The notes below the pieces were generated by a model that worked only from the letters and a program-made list of their open reading frames with translations, did no database searches and was not told the DNA's origin. A DNA stretch of 5,052 bases, from the NCBI GenBank assembly GCA_035302145.1, contig DATGSX010000101.1:1-5052 (forward strand), written 5' to 3'. The translations under genes were made by a program, and so were the position numbers. The stretch is from JAJYTI01 sp035302145 (GTDB taxonomy: Bacteria > Bacteroidota > Bacteroidia > Flavobacteriales > Flavobacteriaceae). Positions 1-5,004 of this stretch are shown here, one piece after another (position 1 is the first letter of the stretch; the number at the start of each line of letters is the position of its first letter).

Positions 1-76
1 TTTGACGTTCTTTGATAGCTTCAAGAACTACTTGAGTTTTAAATTTTGCGGTGAATTTTCTTCTTGTTCTTTTCAT
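1..76 (-). CDS. IS3-family transposase OrfA, N-terminal fragment (runs off window)
   Basis: Read on the minus strand from the ATG at 76-74, the 25 visible residues begin MKRTRRKFTAKFKTQ and continue VVLEAIKERQ. This is the characteristic start of OrfA in IS3-family insertion sequences. OrfA is the small helix-turn-helix protein that recognises the IS ends and is joined to the OrfB integrase domain by programmed frameshifting. The basic KRTRRKF stretch and the FK.QVVLEAIKER helix are the visible family features. The rest of orfA, orfB and the far end of the element lie outside the window, so intactness cannot be judged. There is no obvious ribosome binding site; the bases before the ATG are occupied by one arm of an inverted repeat. 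The gene follows the 292-residue gene on the same strand, with 29 bases between stop and start. Confidence 0.85.
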   Translation of the reverse strand, partial: MKRTRRKFTAKFKTQVVLEAIKERQ

Positions 77-78
77 AG

Positions 79-111
79 GGTTAAATTTACATGTTTATTT
101 TAAACTTAACC
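79..111 (-). repeat. Inverted repeat/hairpin between the 292-residue gene and IS3 orfA
   Basis: The arms at 79-89 and 101-111 are complementary over 11 positions with an 11-base loop. Ten pairs are Watson-Crick. The eleventh is a G-U wobble in the minus-strand transcript but an A-C mismatch in the plus-strand one, so the hairpin is better as minus-strand RNA. It contains the stop codon of the upstream gene (106-108) and ends two bases before the orfA ATG. No T-run follows, so it is not a textbook terminator. It may be part of the IS left end or a structure that limits read-through into the transposase. Confidence 0.5.
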
Positions 112-984
112 TCTGGATCGAATTTCGGGGAGTATTATAAATTCTAGTAAATCCTGCTTATTATAGTTTCCTTTTTCAAATTCAAAAATTAAAGTTAAAA
201 TCTCATCTTCTAGTTCAGAGTATCCTTCTATTAAATCCCATAATAATTCTTTAGCACTCTTGTCATAATTAACTCTCTCAGCAGTAGCACTAGCTGAAAA
301 AATATTTTCATATTTTTCAAGACTTTTATCAATAATAAAATTACTTCCAAATATTGACTCAATGCTTTCTCCGTGAACTTTAATTACTTTAGATAATCGA
401 TCAAATTTATTTTTATTACCTCTTCCAGTAACCAGTAATACTTTTGATTTTAATAAACCAGATGGAACTCCTAAAGCACGACTACTCTTGTCTTCTAAAA
501 AAAGCTTCTCTTTTGCACGTACCTTACCGCGTCTTTCAGAAGCAGCTTTTAATACATCTGAAATTTCATGGTATGTCTTTGCGGAGCCATCATATTTTTT
601 CAAGTAATTACCATAAATTATTGGAAGATAAAAACGTTCCTTACCTGTCATTCGTTTGTTTCCGAAATATTCATATCCTTTAGTATAAAAATGTATGTAT
701 TTGTTCGAGTAACTGATAAATTCAGCACGAACCTTACCGAAAAAAATAATTTTATCACTTGGCTTTAATGTACGTAGATGAGAATTTACTTTTATTCTCT
801 TAAGATCCTCCTTGAGAAGTAATGTTAGGAGATTAACAGCAATTAAAAATGAAAAATTATATTTTCTTGGTACCCCAACAAATAATAAGTTGTCGTCGAT
901 ATTTTCAGCGGTATTCTTATAAAATTCATGTACTAAACCACAACTCTTTTTGGTTAGAGAACTTGTCTTTAAATTTTCAATCAT
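106..984 (-). CDS. Hypothetical protein of 292 residues, possibly truncated by the adjacent IS
   Basis: I do not recognise this protein. It has a long open frame with normal amino-acid composition and is Lys/Asn/Ile-rich, as expected for AT-rich DNA. No signal peptide is seen. The stretch FLIAVNLLTLLL (about 46-57) is hydrophobic but short, and looks more like a buried helix than a membrane anchor. Residues 76-90 (SDKIIFFGKVRAEFI) look like beta strands. Residues 181-195 contain KVLLVTGRGN, a strand followed by a glycine-containing loop, reminiscent of a nucleotide-binding or helicase-type fold but without a Walker motif. The C-terminal 45 residues are acidic and helical (SELEDEILTLIFEFEKG). 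The gene is AT-rich like the spacer beside it. It ends 29 bases before IS3 orfA, within a hairpin, so the annotated C-terminus may be an artificial end made by the insertion. The ATG at 984 is the first in the open frame, with no ribosome binding site seen. Confidence 0.6.
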   Translation of the reverse strand: MIENLKTSSLTKKSCGLVHEFYKNTAENIDDNLLFVGVPRKYNFSFLIAVNLLTLLLKEDLKRIKVNSHLRTLKPSDKIIFFGKVRAEFISYSNKYIHFYTKGYEYFGNKRMTGKERFYLPIIYGNYLKKYDGSAKTYHEISDVLKAASERRGKVRAKEKLFLEDKSSRALGVPSGLLKSKVLLVTGRGNKNKFDRLSKVIKVHGESIESIFGSNFIIDKSLEKYENIFSASATAERVNYDKSAKELLWDLIEGYSELEDEILTLIFEFEKGNYNKQDLLEFIILPEIRSRG

Positions 985-1098
985 ATCTAATATAATAATA
1001 ACTGCAAATAGTGAGCATCTATTCGATAAATCTATGTTTCCATTTATTTGTAATAGGATTATTTACTTGGGGAATAGGCTTTAAAAGCTTGTACTCAA

Positions 1099-1170
1099 AT
1101 ATAGCAAATTACTTTGAGAAAACATTAACATTGCATTTGGTTTAATGTTCTTTAATCTATATTGCTATAT
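1099..1170. repeat. Nested inverted repeat in the spacer
   Basis: The outer arms ATATAGCAA (1099-1107) and TTGCTATAT (1162-1170) are perfect 9-base complements. Within them, AACATTAA (1121-1128) and TTAATGTT (1142-1149) are perfect 8-base complements around a 13-base loop. Unpaired stretches of 13 and 12 bases separate the two stems, so the whole could fold as a 72-base two-storey hairpin. There is no T-run and no nearby gene end. It could be an operator region, a structured leader or a small repeat element. In such AT-rich DNA part of the match may be chance. Confidence 0.35.
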
Positions 1171-1481
1171 GGTAATTACTGAGAGCATTAATAGTGTGAT
1201 CTAATTAATTTGTTGTGTTTGTTTTTACATAAATATTTGAAGTTTAAGTTTGGATTTTGTTTAAAAAATTAATTAAAGATAAAAATTTCATCAATCTAGT
1301 TTACTTAAGAGAGTTATCTGTTATATTCTGATTCAAATTAGTTTTAACCATAGAATATAAAGTTTTATTAGATAGTATTCACACCCTAATCCAAAAAACA
1401 AACTTCTGATTAAAGTATACTTTCACAACTTTATTTCCCTTAATAACCAATGAGTCGGGTTTTATCCATAAGTTTATATAG

Positions 1482-1496
1482 TCGATTTTTTAAATA
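1482..1496. repeat. 15-base direct repeat, copy 1 (upstream of the RraB gene)
   Basis: TCGATTTTTTAAATA occurs here, ending ten bases before the RraB ATG, and again exactly at 2301-2315 upstream of the SDR gene. It is AT-rich, so chance is possible, but the exact match includes the non-homopolymer TCGA start. It may be a shared control element or a trace of duplication. Confidence 0.4.
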
Positions 1497-1505
1497 TGAA
1501 TTGTC

Positions 1506-1913
1506 ATGAAATCATCTAAGTCATCAAGTCAAAACTCTAATAAGCTTCAGTTTATAAGCAAAGACGATTTTGAAAATAATCTTGAAAGTCAGAATTTCAA
1601 GATAACAAGAACTTTGGGGGTGATGGGTGATTTTAATTTGAAAGCTAAAGAGAAAATTGAAATTGATTTTTTCTTTTATACAGATACTTCTGAGAAAGCC
1701 CAGGAATTATCTAATAGGCTTAAAAAATTGAACTTTGAGGCATCTTGGCATAAACCTATAAAAGATCACACTCTTTATTCTGTAGTATGTTGGACAGATA
1801 AAATGGAAAATGATGAGGAGCTCTTAACTTATTGGGCGAAATTCATGTGTCAATTAGGCTATAAGTTTGATTGTGAATTCGATGGATGGGGTATGGTTTC
1901 TTATCCAGAATAA
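1506..1913 (+). CDS. RraB-domain protein (RNase E inhibitor family)
   Basis: This 135-residue protein has the RraB fold signature. FISKDDF lies near residues 16-22. Residues 53-79 (IDFFFYTDTSEKAQEL and on) form the strand and helix that open the ferredoxin-like domain. WTDKM is at 96-100, and the family's most conserved block, MCQLGYKFDCEFDGWG, is at 114-129. In E. coli RraB binds the C-terminal scaffold of RNase E and lowers or redirects its cleavage of mRNA. Bacteroidota RNase E/G proteins generally lack that scaffold, so the partner here is unknown and the name gives a family, not a proven role. The first 14 residues are Ser/Asn/Lys-rich and probably disordered. The ATG is preceded by no Shine-Dalgarno sequence, as is usual in this phylum. 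An 82-residue gene follows 50 bases downstream on the same strand with no visible terminator between, so the two could share a transcript. Act in the cytoplasm is expected, as no signal peptide is present. Confidence 0.85.
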   Translation: MKSSKSSSQNSNKLQFISKDDFENNLESQNFKITRTLGVMGDFNLKAKEKIEIDFFFYTDTSEKAQELSNRLKKLNFEASWHKPIKDHTLYSVVCWTDKMENDEELLTYWAKFMCQLGYKFDCEFDGWGMVSYPE

Positions 1914-1963
1914 CATTGTCGTTGAATAAAATCTTTTGAATATTGTATACAAATAATTAACAA

Positions 1964-2212
1964 ATGAACACTTTCACCACAATAAACACAGAATACCTAA
2001 GACCCTCAAGAACCATAGAAACCATCCTTGTTTCAAAAGTAAACTCTAGCAAAGTCTTTTTTCTATATAATTACGAAGGAACTTCCTTTAGATTGTTTGA
2101 GAATCATATGGATTTAATTCATTTTTTCCAGGATAAATCTGAAAGTGACTTTTATTTTAATAGAGAATGTGATGTAGACTCTTTTCTATCTTCAGTAAAA
2201 CTAAACCAATAG
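1964..2212 (+). CDS. Small hypothetical protein, 82 residues
   Basis: I do not recognise a named family. It is probably a real gene: it starts with ATG in an A-rich context typical of Bacteroidota starts, lies 50 bases after the RraB gene on the same strand, and its translation looks protein-like. The core alternates predicted strands and a helix: TIETILVSKV (17-26), KVFFLYNYEGTSFRLF (30-45), then MDLIHFFQDK (48-57) and a C-terminal acidic stretch ECDVDSFLSSV (68-78). It has no signal peptide and no membrane segment, so it is likely a small soluble cytoplasmic alpha/beta protein. No catalytic motif is visible. It may be co-transcribed with the RraB gene, but adjacency alone does not show a functional link. 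Confidence 0.6.
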   Translation: MNTFTTINTEYLRPSRTIETILVSKVNSSKVFFLYNYEGTSFRLFENHMDLIHFFQDKSESDFYFNRECDVDSFLSSVKLNQ

Positions 2213-2393
2213 GAAACTTGAAATAACATCCATTTCCAACAAAACTTGAGTTAGACTATATACGAAAAAAGTAATTTGTTTTTAATCTGAACCTACAAAT
2301 TCGATTTTTTAAATAGCGGAGTGACGTATATGTTAAAGCCTTTGTTTTAGTACTCAAAATAACTTGTATGTTAATTTCTAAAACACTTTAAAA
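2213..2393. other. Spacer before the SDR gene, no gene seen
   Basis: The 181 bases hold no convincing open frame and no hairpin with a T-run to end the RraB/small-gene transcript. The second copy of the 15-base direct repeat lies at 2301-2315. A promoter for the SDR gene is expected here. A TTTG at 2341-2344 and a TAATTTC at 2372-2378 resemble the phylum's elements, but they are about 27 bases apart, longer than usual, so no promoter is called. Confidence 0.5.
2301..2315. repeat. 15-base direct repeat, copy 2 (upstream of the SDR gene)
   Basis: This is an exact second copy of TCGATTTTTTAAATA, 819 bases from the first. It lies 78 bases before the SDR start, whereas copy 1 ends ten bases before its gene. 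The different spacing argues against a fixed-position promoter element. Confidence 0.4.
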
Positions 2394-3026
2394 ATGAGCA
2401 AAAATAAAATTGCCTTGATTACTGGCGCTGGAACTGGCTTGGGTCGTGCGATTGCGATTACTTTAGCAAAGCAAGATTATTCGGTGGTTCTAACTGGAAG
2501 ACGTAAGGAAAAACTGCGGGAAGTAGAAAAGGAAATCAATAAGGACTGTACCATCGTTATAACGTCGGATGTTACCAAGGAGAAAAGCGTAGAAGAATTA
2601 CACAAAACACTTCTTGAACAGACGGATGGACAACTAGATCTTTTAGTAAACAATGTGGATGATATGACCGCTATGGGTAGAATTGGAGAAATGTCTTTGG
2701 AAGGATTTAATAGTGTGATAGCTACGAATCTAACCAGTCAATTCTTGGTTACAAAAGCTTTTCTGCCAGCATTGCGCAAGAGCCAGGATGCTAAAATCAT
2801 TTCCGTTACAAGTATGATGGCTAGTTACTATTTAGAGGAGTATGGCGTATACTCCGCAAGCAAAGCAGCAGTAGAGGCACTTATGAAAACACTTGCTATA
2901 GAAGAAGAAAAAAACGGTGTGGAAGTGCATCTATTCGATCCAGAGAATGTGATATCCGAAGGGAATCCAACTGGCGCGAAAGATCCTATGGAAGTGATGA
3001 AGGAGATTATTGAAATGGTGAAATAG
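2394..3026 (+). CDS. Short-chain dehydrogenase/reductase (SDR), NAD(P)-dependent
   Basis: A 210-residue classical SDR with a single Rossmann fold that oxidises or reduces a carbonyl/alcohol substrate with NAD(P)(H). The cofactor loop TGAGTGLG is at residues 10-17. Arg36-Arg37 after the second strand suggests preference for NADP(H). Asp59-Val60 is the adenine-contact position. The catalytic tetrad is complete: Asn112, Ser140, Tyr153 and Lys157 (YSASK). Two departures are visible. The usual NNAG after the fourth strand is NNVD (86-89), and the usual PG motif after the sixth strand is DPEN (182-185). The protein is shorter than the usual 240-250 residues; it lacks much of the C-terminal substrate-binding region and ends in a helix after KDPMEVMKEII. 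It still looks complete, because it ends before a good terminator. The substrate cannot be told from the sequence. The ATG directly precedes the standard KIALITGAG start. Cytoplasmic. Confidence 0.9.
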   Translation: MSKNKIALITGAGTGLGRAIAITLAKQDYSVVLTGRRKEKLREVEKEINKDCTIVITSDVTKEKSVEELHKTLLEQTDGQLDLLVNNVDDMTAMGRIGEMSLEGFNSVIATNLTSQFLVTKAFLPALRKSQDAKIISVTSMMASYYLEEYGVYSASKAAVEALMKTLAIEEEKNGVEVHLFDPENVISEGNPTGAKDPMEVMKEIIEMVK

Positions 3027-3062
3027 ACAGTAAAGATTTGTTTTAACACAAGGACTAAAACC

Positions 3063-3095
3063 AAAAGGCCCTCTCATTTACTGAGAAGGCTTTTA
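3063..3095. terminator. Bidirectional stem-loop terminator between SDR and serS
   Basis: The arms at about 3064-3076 and 3082-3094 pair around the five-base loop TTTAC. The pairing is five base pairs, one C-A mismatch, three pairs, a G-U wobble and three outer A-T pairs. An A-run on the left and TTTT on the right give a U-tail in either direction. It lies 37 bases after the SDR stop and about 25 bases after the serS stop, so it fits both convergent genes. Confidence 0.8.
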
Positions 3096-3120
3096 GCTTT
3101 AACTTATATAAATACGATTC

Positions 3121-4392
3121 TTAGTCAATCATATCAAACCCACAATACGGCACCAAAACTTCTGGAATTTTTATGCCATCTTCGGTTTGGTAGTTTTCTA
3201 GGATACCTGCGATTACTCTTGGTAAGGCTAGGGAACTACCGTTTAGCGTGTGGGCTAATTTGTTCTTGCCGTCTTTATCTCTAAATCGAACTTTCACTCG
3301 GTTAGATTGGTAGGTTTCGAAGTTGGAGCAAGACGATATTTCCAACCACTTCTCTTGTGCGGTAGAGTATACCTCAAAGTCAAACGTTAGTGCTGAGGTG
3401 AATCCTAGATCGCCTCCGCAAAGTCTTAAGACTCGGTATGGGAGTTTTAACTCGCGTAAAATATCTTTTACATGCTCTACCATGCCGTCTAAGGCTGCGT
3501 AGGAGTTATCTGGATGTTCTATGCGAACTAGCTCTACTTTGTCGAATTGGTGCAGTCGGTTTAAGCCTCGAACGTGTGCTCCGTAACTTCCTGCTTCACG
3601 ACGGAAGTTAGGTGTGTATCCTGTACATGCTTTTGGCAGTTCGTTGTGATCTAAGATTACATCGCGGAAGATATTGGTAATCGGTACTTCCGAGGTTGGA
3701 ATTAGGTATAGGTTGTCGCCAGTAACGTGGTACATTTGTCCTTCTTTATCTGGTAACTGTCCTGTTCCGTATGCCGAAGCTTCGTTTACCAATAAGGGTA
3801 CTTGGTACTCTACATAGCCTGCTTGAGTATTTTTATCTAGGAAATACGCGATTAGAGCACGCTGTAAACGAGCACCTTTTCCTTTAAATACAGGGAATCC
3901 AGCGCCGGTAATCTTTGCACCGAGTTGGAAGTCGATTAAATCGTATTTCTTTGCCAACTCCCAGTGGGGTAGGGCACCATCGAATAATTCTGGCACATCG
4001 CCTTCTCTAAATACCTCTTCGTTGTCGTCTTCACTTGCTCCTGCTGGTACAGATTCGTGTGGTACGTTTGGAATTTCGTATAGCAACTCGTTGAGTTGGT
4101 TTACCGTATTGTCTAACTTTTCTTGTAGTGCTCTAGATTCTTCACGAAACTTTCCAGCTTCTCGCTTCATCGCCTCTGCTTTATCCGCCTGGCCGCTTTT
4201 GTATAACTCTCCAATCTCTCTGGAGTAGGTATTGGATTTCGCCAATATCTCGTCCAAGGAAGCTTGGGTTTTTCTGCGGGTTTCATCCACTTGGATAATA
4301 TCATCTAACTGCTGCTCTACCTGCAAGCCTCGTTTTGCTAAGGCTGCAACATAGGCATCTTTGTTCTCTCGAATTTCATGTACTAGTAGCAT
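3121..4392 (-). CDS. serS: Seryl-tRNA synthetase
   Basis: This is the 423-residue class II synthetase that charges tRNA-Ser (and tRNA-Sec where present) with serine; full length for the bacterial family. Residues 1 to about 110 form the N-terminal tRNA-binding arm: MLLVHEIREN followed by a long Lys/Glu-rich antiparallel coiled coil (about 28-105). The catalytic domain shows the serine-binding TSE at 233-235, motif 2 around FRREAGSYG (263-271) with HQFDKVE (281-287), and motif 3 in LNGSSLALPR (383-392) with its invariant Arg392. The active-site stretch WLEISSCSNFETYQ (349-362) is also intact. The motif 2 variant AHVRGLNRLHQF and the start fit a Bacteroidota enzyme. The start is well fixed, because the family begins within a residue or two of this Met. 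No Shine-Dalgarno and no T-box leader are seen upstream. The gene is less AT-rich than the left half of the window and is convergent with the SDR gene. Essential, cytoplasmic. Confidence 0.98.
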   Translation of the reverse strand: MLLVHEIRENKDAYVAALAKRGLQVEQQLDDIIQVDETRRKTQASLDEILAKSNTYSREIGELYKSGQADKAEAMKREAGKFREESRALQEKLDNTVNQLNELLYEIPNVPHESVPAGASEDDNEEVFREGDVPELFDGALPHWELAKKYDLIDFQLGAKITGAGFPVFKGKGARLQRALIAYFLDKNTQAGYVEYQVPLLVNEASAYGTGQLPDKEGQMYHVTGDNLYLIPTSEVPITNIFRDVILDHNELPKACTGYTPNFRREAGSYGAHVRGLNRLHQFDKVELVRIEHPDNSYAALDGMVEHVKDILRELKLPYRVLRLCGGDLGFTSALTFDFEVYSTAQEKWLEISSCSNFETYQSNRVKVRFRDKDGKNKLAHTLNGSSLALPRVIAGILENYQTEDGIKIPEVLVPYCGFDMID

Positions 4393-4491
4393 GCGTAAAT
4401 TATGTGTTTTTGTAAGAAACCAAAGTTAATTAAAATTGGGATGTTTGTAGGTACTATTTCTAGGATTAATAATTTTGAGGATAATGGGGGA

Positions 4492-4526
4492 AATGTAATG
4501 CGTGATGCGTAAAGTGTAAAGCGCGA
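4492..4526. repeat. Degenerate seven-base tandem repeat, five units
   Basis: The units are AATGTAA, TGCGTGA, TGCGTAA, AGTGTAA and AGCGCGA, in perfect seven-base register. All have G at position 4 and A at position 7, giving a consensus close to WRYGTRA. The seven bases before (4485-4491) fit at five of seven positions and may be a sixth, decayed unit. Its composition differs from the AT-rich surroundings. Confidence 0.55.
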
Positions 4527-4652
4527 TTACAGTCAACGTTAATCAGGAATATTCATCTAGGTGTTTAAAACAAAAGAGTAGTATCCTAAAGCAAGCTTCT
4601 AAATAGTTTGTTTTACCAGATTTCGATAGCCTCAGCCTTCATGTTATGAGCA

Positions 4653-4667
4653 AAACCTGACAGGTTT
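4653..4667. repeat. Short palindrome AAACCT-GAC-AGGTTT
   Basis: A perfect six-base inverted repeat with a three-base centre. I recall CCTGACAGG/CCTGTCAGG palindromes as recurrent in intergenic DNA of Bacteroidota, so this is likely one copy of a dispersed repeat rather than a gene-specific operator. It sits in the open frame leading into the four-helix-bundle gene. Confidence 0.45.
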
Positions 4668-4703
4668 ATCCAGCCGTGGAATCGACTTAATAAAACTCAT
4701 CCA

Positions 4704-4728
4704 CTCATTTTTGCGAAGCAAAAATGGG
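4704..4728. repeat. Strong GCGAAGC hairpin overlapping the 5' end of the four-helix-bundle gene
   Basis: CATTTTTGC (4706-4714) and GCAAAAATG (4718-4726) are perfect nine-base complements around the loop GAA. A wobble pair and a C-G pair extend the stem to 4704 and 4728. The heart, GCGAAGC, is the heptamer known for forming an exceptionally stable DNA mini-hairpin. There is no T-run in the right place for a terminator of a plus-strand gene. The structure contains the TTG at 4711, the only conventional alternative start of the downstream gene, and looks like an inserted REP-type palindrome. Confidence 0.6.
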
Positions 4729-5004
4729 CTACTCTTCCAAAGCCAATTTGGATTGACAAATCAAATACGGCGTTCTGCAGTGTCCATACCATCAAATATT
4801 GCTGAAGGAAGTGCACGACAAGGAAACAAAGAATTTTTTCATTTTTTATATGTTGCCCTAGGTAGTTTGGCTGAATTAGAAACCCAATTGTTCTTAGCTA
4901 TAGATTTAAACTATCTTAAGAAGGATGAAAAGCTTTTTAAAAAATTAGAGCGGATTAGAAGGATGCTTTTAGGATTAATTAGAAGTATCAAACAAAAGAT
5001 GTAA
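4711..5004 (+). CDS. Four-helix-bundle protein (23S rRNA IVP family), 5' end degraded, possible pseudogene
   Basis: The block FGLTNQIRRSAVSIPSNIAEG (13-33 from the TTG), then LGSLAELETQL (50-60) and a Lys-rich last helix, identifies the S23/IVP family. These small four-helix bundles were first found inside 23S rRNA intervening sequences and are related to the Avd accessory protein of diversity-generating retroelements. Their cellular role is poorly known. The family is usually about 115-125 residues and starts with a helix containing a Leu-x-x-Trp motif; here 97 residues are left, beginning at a TTG inside a hairpin. The same frame is open upstream to the TAG at 4627, and its GIDLIKLIHSF (4678-4710) resembles the lost first helix. 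The only possible starts in that stretch are non-ATG (for example CTG at 4657), and the conserved Trp is missing. Either a repeat insertion changed the 5' end or the gene is decaying. No 23S rRNA or reverse transcriptase is in the window. Confidence 0.7.
   Translation: MRSKNGLLFQSQFGLTNQIRRSAVSIPSNIAEGSARQGNKEFFHFLYVALGSLAELETQLFLAIDLNYLKKDEKLFKKLERIRRMLLGLIRSIKQKM

Larger units (their letters stand above)
985..1505. other. AT-rich spacer between divergent genes, no gene seen
   Basis: About 520 bases separate the divergently oriented 292-residue gene and the RraB gene. I see no convincing open frame, tRNA or terminator. It should hold promoters for both flanking genes, but I found no convincing match to the Bacteroidota TTTG / TAnnTTTG elements. 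The main visible structure is the nested inverted repeat at 1099-1170. The end of the spacer carries the first copy of the 15-base direct repeat (1482-1496). Confidence 0.6.
4393..4710. other. Repeat-rich spacer upstream of serS
   Basis: About 320 bases lie between the divergently oriented serS and the four-helix-bundle gene. The spacer should carry the serS promoter on its left side. It holds a degenerate heptamer array (4492-4526), a 9-base inverted repeat (TAAAACAAA at 4566-4574 with TTTGTTTTA at 4607-4615, 32-base loop), a CCTGACAGG-type palindrome (4653-4667) and the left side of a stable hairpin (from 4704). From about 4630 the plus-strand reading frame of the downstream gene is already open and resembles its missing first helix. 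Confidence 0.6.

Noticed and set aside
79..111. Reading the hairpin as a rho-independent terminator
   Set aside because: The stem is almost all A-T and no T-run follows it in the direction of transcription; the orfA start follows at once.
444..768. Two overlapping plus-strand open frames opposite the 292-residue gene, and one (4022-4228) opposite serS
   Set aside because: Each is antisense to a longer frame, and the translations are rich in Ser/Phe/Cys with no domain-like pattern.
1379..1490. Minus-strand open stretch of about 36 codons with a protein-like reading (KVYFNQKFVFWIRV near its end)
   Set aside because: It has no supported start codon and no recognisable homologue, and its length is within what chance gives. 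It could be a gene remnant but cannot be supported.
1914..2393. Integron attC-like or CRISPR-like structure around the RraB gene pair
   Set aside because: No paired RYYYAAC/GTTRRRY core sites with an imperfect stem and no repeat-spacer pattern were found; only one 15-base repeat pair exists.
2828..3064. Minus-strand open frame of 78 codons opposite the SDR gene
   Set aside because: It is antisense to a well-supported SDR reading frame, Ser/Phe-rich, and has no family resemblance; it is a shadow frame.
4395..4424. Possible serS promoter: TTTG (minus strand, 4424-4421) and TAATTTAC (4402-4395), 18 bases apart
   Set aside because: The spacing is acceptable, but transcription would begin at or inside the start codon, leaving no leader. 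The serS start is well fixed, so a chance match is more likely.
4711..5004. Diversity-generating retroelement suggested by the Avd-related four-helix-bundle protein
   Set aside because: No reverse transcriptase, template repeat or variable repeat is present in the window, and the protein fits the common stand-alone IVP type.
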